A stretch of 19,207 bases of DNA. It comes from Lachnospiraceae bacterium. GTDB taxonomy: Bacteria; Bacillota; Clostridia; Lachnospirales; Lachnospiraceae. The notes under the pieces were generated by a model. It saw only the letters and a list, made by a program, of their open reading frames with translations. It was not told where the DNA came from and searched no databases. Positions 14,262-19,207 of the stretch are shown here, piece by piece. The DNA lies in contig VSNR01000082.1 of NCBI GenBank assembly GCA_009774345.1, forward strand, positions 1 through 19,207, given 5' to 3'. The position numbers and the translations under genes were made by a program. The stretch's first letter is position 1; every line of letters starts with the position of its first letter.

Positions 14262-14551
14262 AAGCAGTAATATACATGAGGGTGGGCAATCCGGATCAGG
14301 TGGCAGTCCAGCATCGGAAAGAGAAACTGCCGGGGCAGATTCAGGGTACGGTTGGAGGCAATTTAAAGAGGGATGGCTTTGTTGGTAATAATATTCCCAG
14401 CCTGCAAGAATTTTTACAGGAAATCAGGGGATATGACAGACACAACAACTTGACACTAATTCACCGTCAATTTTGCCCTAACTTAGCATTAGCGAACCAT
14501 ACGCCCCACGAAGTTATGCGGGTTTCAGCGATTTTCGCGTGGGAAAAGTGA
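14258..14551 (+). pseudogene. Truncated mini-recombinase with Gly at the catalytic Ser position
   Basis: ATG at 14258 overlaps the recombinase 3 stop. The first residues 'MKAVIYMRVGNPDQVAVQ' match the first strand of serine recombinases, where 'RVSxxxQ' carries the nucleophile, but here the Ser is Gly (residue 10). A second family-like segment is 'PSLQEFLQEIRG' (about residues 47-58). From about residue 64 (position 14448) the sequence becomes the start of a 203-bp direct repeat shared with 18066-18268, so the original C-terminus was replaced. The 97-aa frame is therefore a fusion product. An intact version might be a non-catalytic accessory subunit. Here it is probably broken. Confidence 0.6.
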
Positions 14552-14650
14552 AAAAAGTTTGTGACATTAACTTGACATACGCGGGATATGGACGGCTCGA
14601 TGTGGCGGGGGTGTTTGAGTTTCTGGCTGGGATTGGAAGAGGGGAGTAGG
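14448..14650 (+). repeat. 203-bp direct repeat, copy A
   Basis: This is about 91% identical, without length change, to 18066-18268 (18 differences by hand count, 6 of them clustered). It includes the conserved stretches CATACGCCCCACGAAGTTATG and the segment from GTGAAAAAAGTT to GGAGTAGG. Both copies contain a 33-codon GTG-started frame of equal length (here 14548-14649) ending in 'GVFEFLAGIGRGE'. It joins directly to the truncated mini-recombinase on the left. After a 7-bp gap it shares a further ~29 bp (14658-14686) with 18439-18467, the promoter region of the gene at 18498. Confidence 0.9.
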
Positions 14651-14886
14651 TAGATCAGATTATAATAATTGTTAGATTAGATTATGCTTGGGATTGTAAA
14701 CGCCGTTTTTTCCGGCAATGTATTGCCGTGCTCTGCCGTTATGCCTTGTCAGTTTCATTCAATCAATATTTCCCCCTCTTTCAATTTTCTATGCGACGGA
14801 AACTGCCTGTTCCCTGCACGCAGGGGACAGGGCAGTCCTGCTCATTTTCTCCCAAAGCAGAGCTTGGGAGAAGGGTAGCTTTGCTG
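14651..14886 (+). other. Intergenic DNA with two strong hairpins
   Basis: No gene is supported here. It begins with the short promoter-like stretch shared with 18439-18467. Two inverted repeats follow. ACTGCC-TGTTCCCTG (14802-14816) pairs with CAGGGGACA-G-GGCAGT (14821-14836), a stem of about 15 bp with one bulge and a 4-nt loop. CTCCCAA (14849-14855) pairs with TTGGGAG (14864-14870). They could end minus-strand transcription or mark an old element end. Confidence 0.5.
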
Positions 14887-15104
14887 TCATTCCTGCCGAT
14901 TTTCAAAGAATGCTAAGTACCAGTTGCACTTGTCCAGCACCGACCGAAGCGGAACGTAAACTTTGCCGCCCTCTATACTCTCGCCACAGGCTAATTCTCT
15001 TTACCATTTCTAAAAATGGCTCGGTCAAAATTCCTGTGGTTTTGCAAATTCCCTGTCGGAAATTTTTGCAAAAAAAGTCAGTTGTCATCTCGATAAACTG
15101 GAAT
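14887..15104 (-). pseudogene. Coding remnant of unknown family
   Basis: On the minus strand, one frame from 15000 down to a TGA at 14887 encodes 37 residues with clear protein character ('GGKVYVPLRSVLDKCNWYLAF' region) but has no start. Immediately upstream, a different frame reads 'KNFRQGICKTTGILTEPFLEMVKRI'. A single-base shift near 15000 would merge both into one protein tail of ~70 residues. This suggests the frameshifted 3' end of a lost gene. I do not recognise the family. Confidence 0.35.
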
Positions 15105-15605
15105 TTATAACCCTCGCTGGGCAACAATTACGGTATAGTTTTCCGTATCATATGTAACTCCTGTTTCTCTAAAACCATTTTTGTGCCAAAAATGTTCTGC
15201 TTGAGGATTCCCTTTTACCCAACCGAGGCGGACATTCGCCATCCCAATACGGCCCAGATAGACACACAGGTCATTGATAATCTTGCTCCCTGTTCCAGTA
15301 TTCTGTATGGATACATCCGTCATAAAAAAACCAATAAAGGCTGTTAATTCATCCGGATAGGCCATGATGAAATCCATCACAGCAATCAGTTTTTCCCCAT
15401 CATAAAATCCCAGATAGTACTTATCGCACATTTCCTTGTTGGGTGGGAGCACATTCATATCATTCATAATGCTCTGTTCTGATACAAACGGCGGACAGTA
15501 TTGATAGTATAAACTGTTTTTACAGCATAATGTGTATACTTCCGCTACATCATCGGCACGCATCTTTCGAACAAGGTATTGATTTGAGAATAACGAAACA
15601 TTCAT
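15105..15605 (-). CDS. GNAT-family N-acetyltransferase
   Basis: This 166-aa GNAT protein has an N-terminal 'LVRKMRADDVAEVYTL' (strand 1 and helix 1), a central beta-strand region 'YYLGFYDGEKLIAVMDFI', and the acetyl-CoA pyrophosphate loop 'QNTGTGSKI' (residues 101-109). The tail 'RLGWVKGNPQAEHFWHKNGF' is the usual strand 5/helix 4 signature. ATG at 15605 is chosen over the one 13 codons upstream because GGAGAGGAGAAGGGA lies directly ahead of it. It starts 22 bp after the isochorismatase-like gene stop on the same strand, so the two form an operon. GNAT enzymes acetylate amines of antibiotics, proteins or small metabolites. The substrate is unknown. Confidence 0.88.
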   Translation of the reverse strand: MNVSLFSNQYLVRKMRADDVAEVYTLCCKNSLYYQYCPPFVSEQSIMNDMNVLPPNKEMCDKYYLGFYDGEKLIAVMDFIMAYPDELTAFIGFFMTDVSIQNTGTGSKIINDLCVYLGRIGMANVRLGWVKGNPQAEHFWHKNGFRETGVTYDTENYTVIVAQRGL

Positions 15606-15627
15606 TTCCCTTCTCCTCTCCAAACAT

Positions 15628-16158
15628 TCAAATCCCAACTTCACTATCCATCAATTGAATTGCTTCATCAACAGACACACATGTAGCAAATCTATTTGGC
15701 CACATCATATCATTATAATACTTATAGGTTATTTCTCCAGTCATATAGTCGTTATCAAACGTTGAATTTGCCCCTTGTGGAACAATAACTTTATATCCTC
15801 TTTCAAAAGCAGACTTCACAGTTGCATCTATACAGAAGTTTGTCTGTAGTCCAACCAGCATTAATGTAGTATCATCTTTAACATAATCTGCAAAATCTTT
15901 ATTTCCAAAACAACTATTGATATTTTTTATAAATATCTTTTCCCCCTCCTTTGGAAGCACCTGTTCTGCAATTTCGAAGTCTTCATCACCGATTGAAAAT
16001 CCCGTTCCCGGTCCATCATCATGTTGAAAATAAATAACCTCTATTTGATTATCTCTAGCTGCTTTTATGACTCTTATAGTATTGTCAATAAATGCATCAA
16101 AATTAAAAAGCCGACTATCTGTTATTCCTTTTTGTATATCTATGACAAGCAATTTCAT
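15628..16158 (-). CDS. Isochorismatase-family cysteine hydrolase
   Basis: This 176-aa protein has the alpha/beta fold pattern of isochorismatase and nicotinamidase-like hydrolases. The catalytic triad is recognisable: D7 ('LLVIDIQKG'), K78 ('GEKIFIKNINSCFG') and C109 ('GLQTNFCIDATVKSAFERGY'). 'YFQHDDGPGTGF' after strand 2 is typical. ATG at 16158 is chosen because AAAGGAGAAAC sits just upstream. An 18-codon longer start lacks a binding site and adds non-family residues. Members hydrolyse amides, nicotinamide or isochorismate-like compounds, so the exact reaction cannot be assigned. It is followed by the GNAT gene, a two-gene operon that may modify or break down a small molecule. Confidence 0.9.
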   Translation of the reverse strand: MKLLVIDIQKGITDSRLFNFDAFIDNTIRVIKAARDNQIEVIYFQHDDGPGTGFSIGDEDFEIAEQVLPKEGEKIFIKNINSCFGNKDFADYVKDDTTLMLVGLQTNFCIDATVKSAFERGYKVIVPQGANSTFDNDYMTGEITYKYYNDMMWPNRFATCVSVDEAIQLMDSEVGI

Positions 16159-16239
16159 TTGTTTCTCCTTTGCACAGCAAAATTTTGATTTACCTTCGGA
16201 TTTATTATACATCTATTCACCACTTTTGGGAATACCTGA

Positions 16240-16535
16240 TTATATTTTTGGTATGAGACTATATATGCGTTTTAGCTCTGCAAATCCCCGCCGTCTTACC
16301 CGCATAATCAGCCCCGCATTTTCCAGTTCATTCAGGGGTTCGGCGGCAAGCTGCCTGACAGGAAAATATACAAACAAAATTCCGTTCTCATATTCCAGTT
16401 TTTTGTGAGCATAGTATCCAGCATCTTGCAGTACATTACCTTTGCCGTGCTGCTGATTGGAAGCCCTGCCAGTGCTTTTGGGAATGACATATAGGGCGGC
16501 AGCGGCGTGTCTGATGTCATAAATTCATATTCCAT
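16240..16535 (-). pseudogene. RepA-like replication initiator, frameshifted N-terminal fragment
   Basis: ATG at 16535 begins 'MEYEFMTSDTPLPPYMSFPK' followed by 'LPISSTAKVMYCKMLD', closely matching the N-terminus of RepA_N-type initiators of Firmicute plasmids and integrative elements. In that frame the translation degenerates after ~40 residues and stops at 16332. A second frame continues the family sequence ('EYENGILFVYFPVRQLAAE' then 'LNELENAGLIMRVRRRGFAEL') to a stop at 16240. Besides the frameshift, the stretch normally linking these two parts (the helix-turn-helix core) appears shortened. Only about a third of a full initiator remains, so it cannot work. It is evidence of a second element's replication module. 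Confidence 0.65.
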
Positions 16536-16878
16536 TTTTTTATTTCTCCCTTCATTTTGTGTATTATTTTGGGGCTGTTTTGGGCAGAAACATTCAAGGC
16601 AGAGCCTGTCTTTTCATGCCGCTTTAAGCCCCTTACAATGCAGGCAGGGTAGAGTAATCCCTCTGCCCACATGACTGTTATTCATATTTTAGTACAGTCC
16701 AGCCGGTTCTTCCTGATGCCGTTCCTGCCCCCAGTTTCTCTGGCAGCGTTTTGTTCCCTCTGGTGCGCTCGCTGCGGCAGGGATTTTCATTCCTTTCACA
16801 GTTCATGGCATCACTTTGTCTGGGGAGCATATCCCATCAGCCCGGTCATTGCGATAAAGTGAGCTGTCGCTCACTTGA
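16536..16878. other. Intergenic region upstream of the RepA-like fragment, with cruciform-type repeats
   Basis: There is no supported gene over about 340 bp. Frames here are short and not protein-like. The right part holds nested inverted repeats (16831-16896). It probably is the former upstream or origin-side DNA of the RepA-like gene. Confidence 0.4.
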
Positions 16879-16896
16879 GTAATCCATCGATGGGAT
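16831..16896. repeat. Nested inverted repeats (cruciform candidate)
   Basis: An outer pair ATCCCATC (16831-16838) and GATGGGAT (16889-16896) encloses an inner perfect hairpin AAGTGAGC-TGTC-GCTCACTT (16857-16876). Such nested structures occur at transfer origins, replication origins and element ends. Its place between replication-gene debris fits an origin-type remnant, though this is inference. Confidence 0.6.
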
Positions 16897-17103
16897 GATT
16901 CCAGCACGCTGAAAATAATTGCAGATGTAGAAAAAGCCATGCGCTTTCCAAGGAACGTCCTTGATAAATTCTGTTATGTTATGTGTTCACAGCTTCAAAT
17001 CAGCTATGAAAAGCTGACCGAAAAAGAACGCACGGACTTGAAAAACATCATGAAAAAATCCGGCATCTATAAGGATTCGCCTTTAGGAAGCCGGAAACGC
17101 TGA
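16879..17103 (+). pseudogene. C-terminal fragment of an unrecognised protein
   Basis: A plus-strand frame open from 16879 to a TGA at 17101 encodes ~74 residues with strong protein character, including 'EKAMRFPRNVLDKFCYVMCS', 'YEKLTEKERTDLKNIMKKSG' and a basic end. No ribosome binding site or start is seen at its left edge, and the first in-frame ATG (16939) lies inside the helical part. It looks like the tail of a longer gene whose beginning was lost. Family not recognised. It is the only plus-strand coding scrap within this island. Confidence 0.4.
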
Positions 17104-17187
17104 CAAGGAAATGCCGTTGTCTGGATTTTGTCCATGCAGCGGCATTTTGGTGGTGCTTATGCAGTTTTCAGATGGCAGATTGAATTG

Positions 17188-17563
17188 TCAACCTAAATGC
17201 TTTCCCATCATAACCAAATTATTTGCTTTATAATAACCGAGTTTTTCGTAAAAGTGCATATGATGTAGATCCTTAACGCTAATCAATTCGATATGTTCTA
17301 CTCCATTAGCAGTGACTTCATTTTGAAATGTTGTCATAAGTTCACTTCCATATCCTTTATTATGACAATCTGCAAATATCACAATTTCCTCAACGAAAAA
17401 GGCTATTAAATCGTCAAACTCCTTATAATAGCCCATCAAAAACCCTGCCAAACTCTGATTATCATATTGAAGATAACATAAGGAACCTTCCATTGTCATT
17501 ACTTGATGAATTCACTTATATGCCTTTTCGTAAGACCAACAGCCATTTTCAACATTGATAGTA
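17188..17563 (-). pseudogene. GNAT acetyltransferase, 5'-truncated with in-frame stop
   Basis: The C-terminal 103 residues from ATG 17499 to 17188 show GNAT features: 'LAGFLMGYYKEFDDLIAFFVEEIVIF', the acetyl-CoA loop 'CHNKGYGSELM' and the terminal 'MHFYEKLGYYKANNLVMMG'. The family's N-terminal segment continues upstream in the same frame as 'NVENGCWSYEKAYK', then a TGA where Trp is expected, then 'IHQVMTM'. Further upstream the sequence switches to a cytidine-deaminase-like N-terminus. The gene has thus lost its start and carries a nonsense mutation, though the internal ATG could give a partial protein. Confidence 0.7.
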
Positions 17564-17663
17564 TTGCAGCAGCAACCCCTCCTGCATCCACATAATCAGA
17601 TATTTGCTGTCCGTTCTGTACGGCTTTTGCCGCCTGAAACATTTCTTTCCATATCTGTTCCAT
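17499..17663 (-). pseudogene. Cytidine-deaminase-like N-terminal stub fused to GNAT DNA
   Basis: ATG at 17663 has a good TGGAGGAAA ribosome binding site. The first ~36 residues ('EQIWKEMFQAAKAVQNGQ', then 'ISDYVDAGGVAAAILS') match the beginning of small cytidine deaminases. The His/Cys zinc motifs that should follow are absent. From there the frame runs through the N-terminal DNA of the truncated GNAT gene in the wrong frame and stops after 54 residues. This is a deletion joint between a deaminase and an acetyltransferase gene. Expression signals are intact but the product is unlikely to have deaminase activity. Confidence 0.6.
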
Positions 17664-17728
17664 ATAATTTCCTCCATTTTTTCAAAAAATCCCGATTTTA
17701 CACTTTCGGAAACTGGAAATTTGTTTTA

Positions 17729-18037
17729 TCATTCAAGTATTTTCCCATAATATTCCACATTAATCACAGTGCCATCCTGGTAATATTCCTTACCGGTTTT
17801 AATAAATTCAGTAAATCCATAGTGGGTGTATATATCTTTGTTTTTCTCTTCGGCAGGCTCTACGCCAAGAGTAGCTTTTGTAAATCCTTTGCGCCGCAAA
17901 TCGTCAATCATAAAATGAAATAATTTAGAAAAATATCCTTTTCTCTGAAACCTGTCAATCGTTCGGAATGCAGACAAGTATACTGTATGACCATCAACTA
18001 AACCGGCGCTGTTTTGTACGACCTTGGGGTGAAGCAT
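17729..18037 (-). pseudogene. GNAT acetyltransferase, N-terminally truncated at direct repeat B
   Basis: The 102 residues from ATG 18037 to 17729 include a GNAT core: 'VYLSAFRTIDRFQRKGYFSKLF' with the Q/RxxGx-type acetyl-CoA loop, 'KATLGVEPAEEKNKDIYTHYGF' and a final strand 'VINVEYYGK'. GNAT enzymes are usually 140-180 aa, and the first ~50 residues are missing. In frame, coding character continues a few codons upstream of the ATG ('SVTDTTA') and ends where the 203-bp repeat copy B begins (18066). No ribosome binding site precedes the ATG. Repeat-associated rearrangement therefore removed its start. Confidence 0.7.
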
Positions 18038-18065
18038 CGCAGTAGTATCTGTGACCGACTTTTTT

Positions 18066-18268
18066 ACTTGACACTAATTCATCGTCAATTTTGCCCTGAC
18101 TTAGCACTAATGTACCATACGCCCCACGAAGTTATGCAGGTTTCAGCGACTTTCGTTCAAAAAAAGTGAAAAAAGTTTGTGACATTAACTTGACACACGC
18201 GGGATATGGACAGCTCGACGTGGCGGGGGTGTTTGAGTTTCTGACTGGGATTGGAAGAGGGGAGTAGG
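18066..18268 (+). repeat. 203-bp direct repeat, copy B
   Basis: This is the partner of 14448-14650 and the same length. Its 33-codon GTG frame (18166-18267) ends 'GVFEFLTGIGRGE'. A terminator follows at once (18280-18316), which fits the repeat being the 3' end of an operon. The short frame's ending resembles the C-terminal strand/helix of large serine recombinases, though this is only a similarity of style. Confidence 0.9.
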
Positions 18269-18279
18269 AAGCAGAGAGG

Positions 18280-18316
18280 AAGGAATGTCTTGTATGGAAG
18301 GGGCATTCCTTTTTTC
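18280..18316 (+). terminator. Rho-independent terminator after repeat B
   Basis: AAGGAATG (18280-18287) pairs with CATTCCTT (18304-18311), followed by TTTTT. The 16-nt loop is long but the stem is perfect. It would end transcripts passing through repeat B. Confidence 0.65.
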
Positions 18317-18419
18317 TTTATCAGAGTGTGGTTGAAATGTTGTATAGTTTCGTATGTGTTTTTTCAAAAAGTTGTGCAGTCGTGTTGATTTACTTTCCCA
18401 CAAAAAAATCAGATTCTAC

Positions 18420-18447
18420 TTGTAAATAACAGAAAAATGATTATAAT
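18420..18447 (+). promoter_or_regulatory. Promoter of the AlbA_2-domain gene
   Basis: TTGTAA (18420-18425) and TATAAT (18442-18447) are 16 bp apart and about 50 bp ahead of the ATG at 18498. The -10 and following ~20 bp are also found after repeat copy A (14658-14686), where the -35 part is missing. Confidence 0.6.
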
Positions 18448-18497
18448 AATTGTTAGATTAGAATATGATTTGAATTGAATTGGTTGGAGGATATTTT

Positions 18498-19207
18498 ATG
18501 TTCGTAGAAAACAAGACAACTGAATTCAAGCGAGAATATGTGGAAGATATTAAAAACACGATTGTTGCCTTTGCAAACTGTGATGGCGGTACACTTTATA
18601 TCGGAGTGAACGACGATGGAACAGCTTGCGGTGTCGATGATGTTGATGATACGATGTTACGTGTAACCAATGCAGTTAGGGATGCTGTGCGGCCAGATAT
18701 TACTATGTTTGTGGAATGCCGCAATGATGTAATGGACGAGAAGGCAATTGTATGTGTAATTGTCCAGCGCGGTACGGCAAGACCGTATTATCTGCAAGGA
18801 AAAGGAATTCGCCCGGAGGGTGTTTATGTTCGTCAGGGAGCATCGACAGTTCCGGCAACAGATACCGCTATCCTGAATATGATCAAGGATACCAGTGGTG
18901 AAAGCTATGAGGCGGCTCGTTCTCTTGAACAGCATCTTACTTTTAATAAGGCTGTCGATTTCTTTGGCAAACGAAAGGTAGAGTTTGGAAGAACTCAGAT
19001 GCGTTCACTTCATCTGATTGGCGAAGATGGTATGTACACGAATCTGGCATTTTTGCTGTCTGAGCAGTGTACACATATGATCAAACTGGCTGTTTTTGAG
19101 GGGAGTAAGAAATCTATATTCAGGGATCGGCAGGAATTGTCGGGTTCCCTTTTAAATCAGATGGAGGAAGCTTTCAATTATATTGATCGTTACAATCGTA
19201 CCCGTGC
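18498..19207 (+). CDS. AlbA_2 (Schlafen-type) domain protein, 3' end beyond window
   Basis: ATG at 18498 has GGTTGGAGG 7-8 bp upstream. The frame stays open for 236 codons to the end of the window. The N-terminus shows the AlbA_2 signature: 'TTEFKREYVEDIKNTIVAFA' leads to 'NCDGGTLYIGVNDDG', then 'VYVRQGASTVPA' at about residues 118-129. This is the divergent Schlafen/AAA_4-type nucleic-acid-binding fold of proteins often called putative transcriptional regulators or RecG-like ATP-dependent helicases. They usually are 380-500 aa with a C-terminal winged helix, which lies outside. Members are common in Clostridial chromosomes and mobile elements, and some relatives act in defence. Role here unknown. 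Confidence 0.82.
   Translation, partial: MFVENKTTEFKREYVEDIKNTIVAFANCDGGTLYIGVNDDGTACGVDDVDDTMLRVTNAVRDAVRPDITMFVECRNDVMDEKAIVCVIVQRGTARPYYLQGKGIRPEGVYVRQGASTVPATDTAILNMIKDTSGESYEAARSLEQHLTFNKAVDFFGKRKVEFGRTQMRSLHLIGEDGMYTNLAFLLSEQCTHMIKLAVFEGSKKSIFRDRQELSGSLLNQMEEAFNYIDRYNRTR

Larger units (their letters stand above)
18269..18497 (+). other. Intergenic region between repeat B and the AlbA_2 gene
   Basis: This holds the terminator at 18280-18316, an AT-rich stretch without coding character, and the promoter for the last gene. Positions 18269-18438 are absent from the corresponding place after repeat copy A, where only 7 bp separate the repeat from the shared promoter-like stretch. Confidence 0.5.

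Noticed and set aside
14684..15110. Overlapping plus-strand frames after repeat A
   Set aside because: They pass through two palindromes and oppose better minus-strand coding. Translations are Cys/Ser/Phe-rich and not family-like.
18185..18403. 72-codon minus-strand frame across repeat B and the terminator
   Set aside because: It crosses a rho-independent terminator and has a low-complexity Ser/Pro/Thr-rich translation.
18657..18935. 92-codon minus-strand frame opposite the last gene
   Set aside because: It is antisense to the clear AlbA_2 coding frame that continues to the end of the window.

Overview
The window looks like accessory DNA from a gut-type Bacillota (class Clostridia, Lachnospiraceae-like). 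This rests on AGGAGG-type ribosome binding sites, several TTG/GTG starts, low-to-medium GC with local shifts, a YtrA-type GntR/ABC cassette, and a DUF6870 gene followed by three tandem large serine recombinases, a layout typical of integrative elements of gut Clostridia. No rRNA, tRNA or CRISPR array was seen, and the species cannot be named from this sequence.

Left region (1-6400). A hypothetical gene and a membrane-anchored YkuE-like metallophosphoesterase are followed by a broken array of envelope-stress or antibiotic-response genes. A truncated OmpR-family receiver fragment (1403) precedes an intact translationally coupled cassette: GntR regulator, ABC ATPase, membrane subunit and a 45-aa single-TM protein. 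Then comes a second copy of the same receiver (3778). It breaks off near 4020 and is joined out of frame to the C-terminal part of an FtsX-type permease, so a kinase and an ATPase gene were probably deleted. A single-domain response regulator and two decayed small genes close this part.

Central region (6480-14450). This is a recombination module on the + strand. It holds a winged-helix regulator with a degenerate receiver, a terminator, three TTGACAAT-type boxes at exact 11-bp spacing next to a TATAAT, and a structured leader with an internal terminator and a hairpin covering the next ribosome binding site. A sigma-70-region-4-like protein follows, then about 0.8 kb of GC-rich DNA rich in inverted repeats, a DUF6870 protein and a putative 32-aa ORF. 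Three large serine recombinases are packed end to end, and a short fourth recombinase-like ORF has Gly at the catalytic Ser position. The likely logic is regulator to leader control to sigma-like protein to recombinases, but every regulatory step is inferred. No conjugation genes are present here.

Right region (14448-18268). Two direct repeats of 203 bp (about 91% identical by hand count) bracket a lower-GC, mostly minus-strand island. It contains an isochorismatase-family hydrolase and a GNAT acetyltransferase in an operon, two truncated GNAT genes, a cytidine-deaminase-like N-terminal stub, a frameshifted RepA-like replication gene fragment and further coding scraps. Beyond the second repeat are a terminator and an AlbA_2/Schlafen-type gene that runs off the window. 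Overall this is a mosaic of one well-kept recombinase module set among deletion and recombination scars.
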